From assembly GCF_954871325.1 (NCBI RefSeq), contig NC_088775.1, forward strand, positions 15,105,561 to 15,169,560: a stretch of DNA of 64,000 bases, given 5' to 3'. Numbering within the stretch: position 1 is the stretch's first letter; every line of letters starts with the position of its first letter. Shown in pieces: positions 11,431 to 23,500 of this stretch. The translations under genes and the position numbers were made by a program. Under the pieces are notes generated by a model. The model worked only from the letters and a program-made list of their open reading frames with translations, made no database searches and had not been told where the DNA came from. The stretch is from Gordionus sp. m RMFG-2023 (lineage: Eukaryota > Nematomorpha > Gordioida > Chordodea > Parachordodidae).

Positions 11431-12420
11431 TCCATTTTAATTTTTTGGTTGTTTATTAATACCTCAATTGTTGGATGTTGTCCATATTTGAATATTTTTT
11501 TTATTGAGACATCCGAATCGTCGTCTTTATTATTGTAATTTATACCGTAAATCTTTTCTTTAGCTTTACAACATACTGCGAAGTGGTTTGGTTTCCTACA
11601 TTTGCTGCACAATTTTCCGTAGGCGGGACAATTTCTAATAGCATGAAACCTATTACAGAAATAGCATGGTTTTCTCAAATTACTCTTATTATTTGTGTGG
11701 TAGTTATTATACCCTGGCACTAGTTCTCTTTTTACATATACTTTATTATCCTTTTGATAGTGCCGTTTATCATTATCATTATTATTATACTTCCGATTGT
11801 TTTTATCATGTTGATTTATCCGATTATTATTATCATTATGTTTAGTCGTCTCTTTGATTTTATATACCATTTTAGCAGTATTATTTATTTCTGAGTCAGC
11901 CCATTCCATAGCTAAAGCCAATTCTACAACTTTGTTTAAGCTCAACGGTTGGTCTTCGTCTTTAGTATTTGGATATCTTAAACGTAGTTCTTTATCTAGT
12001 TGTGACATTTTTAGTCCGGCGATTAATTGATCACGAATTCTTAGTTCTTATCTTCAAATTCGCATCTTCGGGCTAGCTCCTTTATATTTTTTAAATAGCT
12101 TATTACGGATTCAGTAGGCCCGCGACTTAATTTAATGAAATCAATTCTAGATGCCAAGATAGTTCTTTCATCTTTATAGTTGTTTAGCAATTTTGTATAT
12201 GTCAATCCATCCTACCTCCTCTATTTTCCTAGGGTAGATTAATTTTTTGATATCTGTTATAATGTTTATTCCTCCATAAGCTATAAATAATTTTTTTAAC
12301 GTGGCGTCAGTTTGAGGAATATTCACATTCAGTATATATTTTATATAATCAATGTAGTCATCGATGGAACAATCTTCTTTTTTAAAATCCTGTAAAACTA
12401 TTTTATCCATAATTTCAAAA
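11430..12420 (-). pseudogene. Gag and protease region of the gypsy fossil
   Basis: Encodes an Asn-rich gag tail with two adjacent zinc-knuckle-like motifs (CYFCNRFHAIRNC and CSKCRKPNHFAVCC), then a protease start with the active-site-like YDTGSTD. The N-terminal gag region lies nearest the 5' LTR. Part of the broken element. Confidence 0.85.
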
Positions 12421-12525
12421 ATATATTTTTATAAACAGAAAATTTTTTATAATTCTATATATTATTAAACTTGACCGAAGACCGAAAACCGTGCGACTTA
12501 TATATTTTTTTTTATCTCGTCGCCA

Positions 12526-12740
12526 TTTTTTATACTCAAAACAATCGATTCTTTATTTTAAAATTGATTCCTATTTGTATTTTATAATTATGTCATTTAA
12601 CTTCTACTAATATGCAATTACATTGACCCCATAAGATAATATGAAATGTAAGAAAGTTATAATAATATATTATACAAATAACGTAACCTTTTAAAATATA
12701 TATCTTAACCTTTACAATATATATTTATTCAAATATAACA
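12526..12740 (-). repeat. 5' LTR of the gypsy fossil
   Basis: Direct repeat partner of 8921-9140. On the minus strand it is followed at once by TGGCGACGAGA, a plausible tRNA primer-binding site. Confidence 0.85.
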
Positions 12741-12881
12741 AAATTATTTTCAAAATTACCTTCTTAAACTCAAAATTACTTTTTTTTAGCTAACATTATA
12801 TAAAAAAAATTCAAAATTTTGAGGGGGCTCTTCAAATTTTTCAGGGAGCTCCAGCCCCTGCGCCTCCCAGTGACGCCACTG

Positions 12882-13544
12882 AAGGGAGCTACCTGAAGAG
12901 CAGTATTGTGTAATGGTTTATCCACTAATATAAATGTGCCAAGGTATATTTAGATCCAAATTGTTGTAATTGTTAAACCAAATTACAAAGCCGATGGATA
13001 TTCAAATCTACTCAAGAAAAAAGAATTAAATTTCGAATGCAAATGATTTAAAGAAAGATGAATAAAAAAGAATGATTATTCAAAATAAAGAAAGTTCAAG
13101 ATTTTTTTTCAGTTTGTTTGTAAAACATTATGTAAATGAATTATAGAAAAGTATATATATATTCGAGGATATTTGTATAGATAGAGATCATGATTTTACG
13201 AACTTAATTATAATTTTTAATTTTAATTTTTTTTAATTAATTTAGTTTGATTATATTTTTAACTTATTATTTAATAAAGATTTAGTATCATTTTAGTTCT
13301 AACTTTTCTGATTTGACGAATATTATAGAAAAATATATATAATCGAGGATATTAGTCTGATTTAGTATCAGTTTAGTTCTAACGAGGATATTAGTCTGAT
13401 TTAGTATCTTTTATTCTAACCTTTCTTATTTAACAACGATTATAATCTTCCAATTCTTATTTTAATTGTTCTAAATGTTACACAAATCACTGCGTATCGT
13501 ATTTCATTAAGCAAATCATGTCGATTTTATATATAAAAATAGAA
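12882..13544. other. Stretch with short local duplications
   Basis: Contains small direct repeats near 13270-13420 built on GAGGATATTAGTCTGATTTA and TTTAGTTCTAAC. No gene seen. It should begin with the continuation of relic A after its MITE insertion, but no clear P-like coding could be read there. Confidence 0.4.
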
Positions 13545-13935
13545 TTAGCAAAATATATTATTAGTATTACGCTCCTTATTATTGATCTTGGAATGTTTCT
13601 CCACAGCTTGATCATATATCATACATCCAACGTCGCATAAACTTTCATCAAAATTACTTGTGTGACTAAAATAAGAAACACAATAATTTGGACCTAAAGA
13701 AGCACCAGTTGACACATTTTTACATTGGCTACATACTAATGCTTTATAGATGGCCCCAGTGTAATAAAAACTGTGCATTGGTTACTATATTTGCTAACAT
13801 CTCTGCAGTCACATATGCAACTAAAAAATATCCTAATGAAAAATTTCCTTGTACCATCTAAACATGTTGCCATAAGAAAAAGAGCCTTGCTAGCCTCAGA
13901 GAGAGATTCAGAATATTTTGTTCCATTGCCCTAAA
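13545..13935 (-). pseudogene. P-element/THAP9-like transposase relic B
   Basis: Minus-strand reading gives SESLSEASKALFLMATCLDG, then in another frame GYFLVAYVTAEMLANIVTNA, then in the frame open at 13545-13778 YKALVCSQCKNVSTGASLG followed by SHTSNFDESLCDVGCMIYDQ. This parallels the P/THAP9 core (EALVFM..LNG.WK..GYFL, then sL.cDG..N......LG, then F.HP...vy.IYD). Two frame changes mark it as dead. The first block is clearly homologous to relic A at 8700-8868, so the two derive from one family but sit in opposite orientation. Confidence 0.7.
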
Positions 13936-14389
13936 TCTATTTATCCATGGAACTCCTTTTTGATGCAATAAATATGTTGTCGAATATACATTTCATAAAG
14001 GCTTAAATAGTGAATTTGACAGTAGAATTTAATTGAAACATTTTAATTCTTTTGAACGAAGAATCTAAAAAAAATATAAATAATTTCATCATAACTCATA
14101 AAAGCCTAATACAAATTTTTAGTTTAATTTATTTAGGAGGTGTTCAAAATTATTTTAAAAAGATTGGCAAAGTTTTTAATTTTATATTAAAAAGGATTAT
14201 TTTATGTTTTTAAGTTTTGAAACTTTTCGAATTAAATTTTTTGATGTTTTGGATGCAGCCTTAGAAATAAAATAGAAAAATACTATTAACATGTTTTTCC
14301 TTATACGCATTTTAATTTTAAATCAGATATACATCATTTTATTCTTTTCATTTGCATGTCCTAATTACATTTGCATAAGAAATAATCAC

Positions 14390-14410
14390 TAGAAAAAATT
14401 TTATTTACCC
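14390..14410 (-). promoter_or_regulatory. Possible RPN1 polyadenylation signal
   Basis: On the minus strand an AATAAA hexamer (within GGTAAATAAAAT) lies about 150 nt after the RPN1 stop codon. In DNA this A+T-rich such hexamers are frequent, so this is only a candidate. Confidence 0.25.
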
Positions 14411-14555
14411 AATAAAACAATACTAAAATCATTTTCAAATTATAATAAAAATTGAAATTTTATAATGAATCCATCCAACACAACAAATATAGTAAATTTT
14501 ATATATAAAAAAATAATATATACATAAAAAATTTAATTTTTTTAAAAATATCTAA

Positions 14556-17500
14556 TCAATTATCAACAATAGAATCCATCTTATCTATTATTTCGTCCTT
14601 TTTAACGCTATTATTTTTTTCAGAATCGCTATAAATCTGCCTGGTCATTTTACCCGATACCGCTTTTTCTGCATTGGAAACCCACACTGTCATGACTTCC
14701 TTCAGCGTCTTATCTAGTTTTTGTAATTCATTGATCTGCGTTAATGGGTAAATTACGGTTAAAAGTGTTATAAATATCCATTCTTGATAGCTAGTAAAAT
14801 AAACACACTGCACAGTCAAATTACTTACCAACTACAAATTCAAATGGTTTTATTTATATATATATATATATAATCAAATATAAACATGGAAGATTAATAA
14901 AAGGTTATCCACAAAAGAAATTAATATGCAAAAATATTTTTAAAGACCTTATCTTGTATAAAATTGGATGTTTCTTTTTTCAATATTCGGGTTGATAAAG
15001 TTAAATGAGATTTCCCTGCCACCGTTACCAAAAATTACTATCAAATTGATTCTCAAGCTATCAATCAGTACTGATAGACTTGTCAAAAAATAAAAAATAC
15101 CAGCAGCCAATGTCCGAAAAACAGAGTTTGAAAGAAATCCAAAGATTTTTTTGCCCAAAATTTTAAGCAAAAGATTATAAAATTGAAGATATTTTTAAAT
15201 TAAAATTTTCGGATTTTTTTTATGCATAAAAATAACAAAATATTTGAAATTTCAGGTAAAATTTGATAAAAAACCCTGTTTGAGTTTTCTCCATGAAATG
15301 TATTTCAAACTCTGCCCTAAAATAAATATTAACCCTATTAAATTAGAAAAGAAATCTTAATATTTGGTATCGAGCATGATTATATCAAGCCCACTCGGCT
15401 AAAAACAACTGACATCAGTGAATATCTTTTAATTAATCAATTTTGAAAAAAAATTATTTAACAATAATTAACGCCGAAAACCTTATCCGCCATATCGTTC
15501 GAGTCACCTTTAAGACTGCTTTGCAAATCGTTTATTTTTTGGTGAATTTTTTTCAACTCACTTTCAATCTTTTTTTTGTTGCCAGTAAAATTCGTTAAAT
15601 CTTTGTCAATCTATTAAATAAATATAAAAATATAATATACCACTACGCAATTACGCATATTTCCCTCCCTCTCCCCGTTGATAGTTATCTTGGATATTTT
15701 TAGCATTTAAAAGTAATTGCTAATCAATTTTTTTTAAACTCTAAAATTTTCGTATGAGGCATGCAAACAATTATATAGGATAATAATGGCTTATAGGCTA
15801 ACCATGAACGAAATAGTTTAATATTTATTACGTGAACTCTGAAACATAACGCTTAAATATACAAGTTTATTTTAAAGATTATAACCTTAAATTTGCCGAT
15901 GCATTCGGTGTAAGAATCGTATAGGGTGTTTCTTTCGTGCTGCAGATACTTTATTTTATCCAATTGACCAGAAACTCTTAATTTTGTTTCACTCATTTCG
16001 TCCTAAAAAAATTTATTATAGTTTATCACTTCATATACTATAATGTACTATATAAGATCGGGAAGTAATTAATTTTTTTATGGTATATTATATGTGCATT
16101 AGAGTCCTGGATGGTTTGTCCGAGATAAGATCAATAAAACAGATTGGCTTATGGCCTGAAAAATTTTTAATGTTCACATTTTCCTCTAAAATATATGAAA
16201 AGTTTTTTAAAATAAATAGGGGGTGGGAAATATTTATTAGTACCATATTTTGAAGTTTGAAATTTCTTCCTTTGTAAGATTTTAAAAAAAAAATCGGGCA
16301 ATAGGCTAAAACAGGTCAGGCCTAGATCTAAAAAAAATATGCCATCGAGCTGCGGATGGGCTTGGGCATTAGTATAACATGGAATCTCAGTTTATAATAA
16401 ATATTTTTTTTAAAAAGTTATACTATTTTATACTTAGTAGTATATCATGAAATCTTATATTCTTGAAAAAAATTTTTTTTACTTTTAAACCTAATCTTGT
16501 GCATCTGAGCATAATAATTTGACAATCATTTTTTATTATTTAGATAATCAACTTTAATTTTTTTAAAAAAATATTTGGGCATTTCTAATTTGAAACATGT
16601 GCATTTATACAAATGAATTGAAAATTTCTTTATTGCTATATTGATTAATCGGAACAACAAAATTTTAAATTTTTAGTATTTTTAAGTTTAACTTAATTAA
16701 AATTAGTGTAATGTATTTTATTCAATAAAATGCGCATAAAAATTGTTTAATATACCTATATTTTATATTTAAAAAACATATTTATGATTTTTTTTTTACA
16801 AAAAAAGGAAATTAAAAACTAGCGTAAAATAATGAATTTTATTAAAAAATGAATTTAAATTTTCATTTTAATTAAAGATCCCAATTTTGATTGAAATTTC
16901 TTATTTTGACAAAAAAAGTCCACTACAAAATTTTGTTGAAAAATTAAATTTATTGTCATGACAGTCATATTTTCCTCGGCAGTTGCATATATATCTAAAA
17001 AAATTAATTGTTCCATAACAATTGGAATGTTGGCGGGTGTTATTAATACTCAAATGCAAAAGTTTAATTTAAAAAAAGGTAATAATTTTTAAAACAAAAA
17101 TAAAGGGGAGTGTTGTGATATATGTTCAATTTATATTTAAAATGTTTATATTTTTACTGTTCTGAGGGCGATATTTTGTTATATATAAAAACATACAATT
17201 TACTTTCATAATAACAAGGGAAAAAATTTTACTTATATAAAAAATCAATAATATTGATAACATTTCGATTTTGACTTATATTTTTAAGAAATATTATTTT
17301 ATTTTAAAATGTATTTTATCGTTATTATAATTATAGTTGAAACATCATTATATTCTTATTCTTAGTACTACCATAAAATAAAATCACCATCGAATATTAT
17401 GGTTCTTATTTATATTTCAGAAAAATAAAAAAAATGATTCATTACTTAAAATAAGATTCCACGGTACACTAGTTTTCAAATGCAATCCCATCAAAAATAT

Positions 17501-20500
17501 ATATACATTAATAAATATGATGAAAAGGAAAAATGCAGGTTTCTTTGATGGATTTAATAATAAATATAATTTACTTTTGTGATTGAAAAATCTAGGCGCA
17601 CATAAATGATAACGGCACAAAAGAGCAGAAAATAGACTGATATAAGTAATAGAGGTTCTTGGAGCATGTAGACCTTTTCGAACTTGTAATGAACCTATAT
17701 GATAAATAATATAATAATAATTAAATAATCTCATACACTATGAAATTACATTTTAATTTGCTAAAATTCTGGCTAGTATTGCTAATCGATAATTTTAACA
17801 ATTATTAACTTACAAAAAAAGTTATATCAATATAAGTAGGTAATACTAATAAATAATTTTTAAATCCAATATGCTGTAATTCGGATTGAAATTCCAAAAA
17901 AATAATAATACTCTAGTATATATTTTGAAGATTGGGTTTGGATAATTATAGATAATACCCAACTTCCTATAATATCGTCTATATGCAATTTTTTATTTTT
18001 TGGATTTTGATAAAAATAATATATATATATAATAAAGAATATTAAATTTTATTAATTATATTAAAAAAATGGTAAAATGATATAAAGGCGCTTAATAAAT
18101 TAAATCCATCTTCATAAATAATTGACCATTTGATTTTTAAATTTGGTTATACCCCCCATGTTTATCATGCATTATTCCCATAAAACAGAATTCCATATAT
18201 CTTCTAGTTTTCTTTAGATTCATCCTAGCAAGGGTGGATTTTAAATTGTTTAGGCTGATCCAATTTTTCATTTAAAAAAATCGTTAAAAAATAGAGGTAG
18301 CTAAAATTTGATATTATTATTTACACAAAGAATTTAAAAATATCTAACGAGTCACATTCAGCGAATGTTGTTAAACTGCTCGATTTAGAAGGCCAAAGGT
18401 AAATCAGGATTTTTTGGTGAATCATTAGATTTTACCTTTTTTTAAAAACTAAAATGAACAATTATTTATAAAGATTATATATATTAATGTAAATATACTA
18501 GGTATACTATATTAAAAAAAATAAAAATGTTTGATTTAAATTGAATATTATTTATATCGTTAAAAATGCTTAAAATAAAAAATAAATTACGAATAGAAGA
18601 TTAATATATGAAGTTGGGTAGATTCTTTGTCTGATATACATTTTTTTTAACGTAGCCCGGGACCAATTGATAGTGGACCGAGTAGGATTTCGATCCCAAT
18701 ATGTCCATAGGCCAAGGACGGTGACCTTAAATTTTCGGCCCATGCGAGTCTTTATTTCCCAGAGGAAATTTTAATATCTAGTTATATACTATAAAATCTT
18801 GGATATGTTCGTCGATCAGATTTTCCTTAGACAATTCAAGGACGGGTCTACCAATAGTGTCCAAATAAGTGTAATGCCTTTTTACAGGCATTTTAGAGTC
18901 GGACGAATCGCGTCTATTAACTGAGTAGGGAGTGTCGACCTTGACAATGCTTATAAATTTTTAGAATTTTTTTTACTATTATTAAGGTGTAATACTAATT
19001 TCATAAATTCACATAAATTAAAATGCTCCTAGTGAATTAAAAAATAAAGCGAGTTAAAATGGGGCGAATATTGGCATAGAAAATATATGTAATAATTATT
19101 GGGGGAAGGGGAATGATAAAAAAATTTACCTAGCACCTTCCGGAAAGATCACTTTGACCACAGCCTTTTCGATAACTTGATCATGGTATATATGATCGAC
19201 GAATCTCATTTTTAACTCGTAATCCGCGCCTACGATTTTTTAAAAGTAGATAAATAAAAAATTATTGGATTTAGATAGAAGAGAGTTATGCCAAAACAGG
19301 ATTTAAAAGAGTGAATAATCTACTCATCACTTAATTAAAGCTCATAAAATTTGAATATACTTTAAGAATATGACGAATGTGATATTTGATTCCATTCCAA
19401 CGCGAATAAAATGATATCAAGAAAAAAACGTTATAAGTTTTAAACATCAATTCCATTTTAAAGCAATACTAGAATTAAATTGATTCGTATTCGAAAAATC
19501 GGTTTAAGTTCTAATTCATGGCCATGTGCATAAAACATATTAATTCGACATAATACCCACTATTGCAAGCGCACATGTAAAACATACAAAAATACTAACC
19601 TCTATGGGACAGGTAAGGATAGGTAGGTAGGTTGTACCCGAGTATATAGTTGGTCTTCCAGCCTCCGAAAAGTGGGAACCTGGGTTTAATGATGACCTCA
19701 ACGGGACCCGTATCCGAACCGCCCAACTCGTCACTGTGCTGGTGATAGATAACGTTGGAAGTCGAAATGTTGCCTATCTGATCCTTATAATACACGTCCC
19801 GAGCATGGGTAGGAAGTATGGTCTGGAAAGCGGGTGAGGAAAAAGGAATACATCAATTAAGGCTTAATTTAAAATAATTAGAAATGGTTGGGCGCAGCAC
19901 TCTATGAAAGAGGAAAAGAAATTTGTCAACTGGAAAAGGCTAAACGAATCTTGTATTTTATTTTCAGGAACGAACAGAGGCATAAAGACCTAAATACCTA
20001 ATCCTTTCGTCAATAATTTTGTCCACTTTTATTATAAAATATAAATATTTCCGTTATTCATTCTCTAAATTCAAAAGATATGTCATATATGCTCACGAAA
20101 ACTCCATATCATAGAATCTTGAACTATCTTATTACTAAAAAGTGGAACAGGTTCTTTTCTCAAATAAAAAAAATCACCATCTTTTCAAGAAAAATAAACT
20201 TTTTAGCATTCCACAGATGGAGGTATTCATTGAGAAAAGAATTCTAGTATATCTTGTAAAAAAGCGGAATATTATTACCGTTTGCCATCTAATTTTCAAT
20301 ATTTCGCAAATTTTAAAGTAGACATGACCTGGATTCCCATTTATATCTTAATTGGAATTGATGATTAAGAGCTCAGCTACACTATATGTAACAGACTTAA
20401 TATTTCTTTTTATTAACCACATAATGCAGCAAATGCCAAGGTGATGCTGACTGCTTGGCATCGCATCCTTTACACTGTAACTCGACATGCTAAACGCAAT

Positions 20501-23500
20501 TAAATAATATTTCTCCAGATTTTCTCACTACATTAGAACCTTCTAATATATTTTTTGACAGTAGACGTCCTGAAGTAATTAAAATTGTTGGACACAAGAT
20601 AAATTTCGAATATGGAATTCCTCGTGCATAGGCAAGAATTCCCTATTTAACATCAACAAGGACACAATTTATCAGGGCCCAAAATTTAAAAATTGCTGAA
20701 TATTTTGCGGACTAATCTTGTTACATTTTCATACCAATGTTCGACCCCAATATATGCCGAAATTCTTCAAATGACGTAGATAGTCAAATCAAGAAAAATT
20801 CGGTCATGAAGGCTTTTATTTGAGACAAAATAAGCAATAGCTATCCCAAAGGAAAATTACGTTTGTTTTTTTAACTCAATAGACCAAGATGATTAGAATT
20901 ATACACAAAAGAATTCCCCCATTCTTTCTAATATTCCATATGATTATTTTTTGATTAAAATTTATATTTGAATTTAATTTTGTTATTAATATTATAGTTG
21001 TCATATTAACTTTTTCTATTATATTTGTTATATATAATATTACATATATCTTTGTAGATTTTTTTTAAAAAAAAAATTATAAAGATAATATAAATTTAAA
21101 AATATATATTAATGAAATAATTTTAAAAATAGAATACTTACAATCATAGTTTTGCAAAAAAAAATTAAGTTGGTAATCATAAGAAAATTAAGGCTATATA
21201 TATAATAACGTTAATTTGATTGTTTAACTCGTGAGCTATCTTTTAATATGTAATATTTTTATGCGAATTATAGTTAAATAAAATAATTAATTAAAGTATG
21301 TACAATTTAAATTTCCTATCATATAACTAAAAATGATCGAGAGGTTACACAGTGGTAAGCATAGGCGACTATGATAATTGTACCTGGTTGAATACCAGTT
21401 CAATAATCTGATGAGTCCTAATAGGACAAAACTAGTCATATTATGTTGGAACACCTACAACCAAATCTTTCGTAGCAATAGTTTAACAACAATTTGATTC
21501 TAAATTTATATTTTTCAAAACTTAATTACTAATTTTAACTTGAGTTGTTATATATTAATGCATGATATACTATAATCCGAATTTAGAATATAACTTATTA
21601 AAAAAATAAAAGTAAATAAGATAGCTCTTGGATAAAGCATAAATCTTAACTTAATTATACATATTATAACTATCGATGCATTTATAGTAAGCGCATAAAC
21701 TTCATGATGTAACATTTAAAGAAATTATAAATATAGTTATAAATTATCCAGATTCGCGTTATATTCACGGATTACTTTGAAATATGGAGTCTTAATTTTA
21801 AAAAAAATTCAAATATATAATTCAGAGAGTTGCAGACCCGGCCCGGGTCGTATTTTTATTTTTTTTAAATATACCCGCCGTGTATTTTAAAACCGAATAT
21901 TTTAAATCGCCATTATAAGCCATAAAAATAATATATTTTTAAAATATCCGAGGCAGAAAATTTTTTCTAAAAATAGCCTTAGGCTAAACTGGCCAAAAAT
22001 TTTTTAAAAAAATATCCAGGCGGGGTCTTGCAAATGGTACCTCTGCAGGTCTCTGATATAATTTAAGTGATAATATTTTAAAAAATTAAAGAAAAGTAAA
22101 ATATGTATAAAAAATAAAAATATAACAAAGAATAGATAAATAGTTTAATAACGAAGCTTGTTTATTGATTAATTTTTTTAAATAATGAATTAATAAACAT
22201 TCTCCTGGATTGTATCTTCATTTAGCCCATTTTGTTTATTATCTACTTTTATATATTAAAAATCAATCAGATATGATATTGGATTGGTAGATCGGTCAAT
22301 ATCAATTTAATTCGGATCGGTTTCTTCAAATGGTATCGGCACACCCCTAGACAATAGATAAAAAGGTAAGCGGAAAATAATTCCCCGAAAAAACCCCAAT
22401 AATAATTCTTAGATAATAATTCCCCGGAATTAATTTTCTTAAAATTTCTAAACATTTTATTTAGGATTTTTATTTCGTGGATATATTTATAGGGAATTTT
22501 TTCTCCTATTTTATTAATTTTTAATATCTTAATAAACGGGGATTTTTTTCGTTGGAATAATTTTCCTAGATTCAGAATAAAAAGGGGAACTATGCCATGT
22601 GGGAGACTGTGAAAAATATACGCGTAATAAACTTGATAATTAGTCAAAGCAATTCCGGCCTCCCCACCTGGCTGTTGAAATTTGAAACGAGAAAATGGCG
22701 GTATAAGAGTAGCCCCCTGATTTTCTATATCTATGAGCTCTTTCACGGAAATGAGTCCCCAATGAGAAATTTCGATCTCCCGGTCTAGATTGGTTATGAT
22801 GGGTATAGGGACGTCGTGTTCGTAATGGACCGTTAATTCATGCTATATTTATTTATAGTATTTAAATTAAAATAATAAATAAAAAGGGGTAAGTAAGTGG
22901 GTAGCTATCCAGGCATTATTATAATAATTTTTTCTTTTTGTTCGATCCCCGGTAGGATTAACATTTTTATCGGATAAGGTTTGGGTCAAAATAGCTATCC
23001 ACCGATAGTAAATACATTTTTTTTGGAGTGTTGTAGTTTATTTTTTTTAAAAATGGTGAACAGCCTTCTTTCTTATTTTAAAGGGATTTTAAACGTGTAT
23101 TCATTATTTCTTTTGACGAACATGAAAAAGTTTAAATTTCCATTAATTAATTTTTGGACGACCATCTCTAAAATGAACGAAACTTGTCATGATAGTTATC
23201 TATGTTGTATATTTTAGTAAAATCAAAATTTTAGAGCGCTAACTCAACCAGATCCAAAGATAAAAGTCTTCAAAATCGAAAACCGAATCTTGTTTTTTTA
23301 AAAAATACTTAAGATAGAAGTTACAAACTATATATCATTTTAGACCTTAAAATTTTACATTGAAAAATATCGAAAAAAATTTAAAAATTTCAAGTATTTT
23401 CTTATTTCCGGTAAAAATACAAAATTAACATTGTTGAGAAGGATTTTTTTGGGAGTTGTTAAACCTTTATATTAAACTATTTAATAAATAATCTCGATAA

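Larger units (their letters stand above)
8921..12740 (-). mobile_element. Ty3/gypsy LTR retrotransposon, broken
   Basis: A ~3.8-kb element on the minus strand with direct terminal repeats of ~215-220 bp that differ at about 5% of sites plus small indels, so it is neither fresh nor ancient. Read on the minus strand: 5' LTR, a TGGCGACGAGA primer-binding-like site directly after it, gag with zinc knuckles, aspartic protease, reverse transcriptase, RNase H region, integrase, 3' LTR. The order (integrase last) is that of gypsy elements. No envelope gene was seen. Coding is interrupted by roughly half a dozen breaks, so it is a fossil. It lies inside a MITE that itself lies in a P-like relic. Confidence 0.9.
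8869..12881. mobile_element. hAT-type MITE, split by a gypsy insertion
   Basis: Two half-elements, 8869-8920 and 12741-12881, bracket the LTR element. The ends are CAGGAGCGTCACTAGC and, inverted, CAGTGGCGTCACTGGGAGGC. Flanks ACTGGAGC (8861-8868) and AAGGGAGC (12882-12889) agree at 6 of 8 positions, a worn 8-bp duplication. The right half (AGCTAACATTAT, TTCAAAATTACCTTCTT, GAGGGGGCTCTTCAAATTTT) matches the inverted uninterrupted relative at 40277-40462, which shows what the unbroken MITE looked like. Confidence 0.8.

Noticed and set aside
18649-18745. Functional tRNA gene
   Set aside because: Acceptor-like stem and T-arm are present but the D-arm is poor and the anticodon loop too long; a tRNA-derived SINE fits better.
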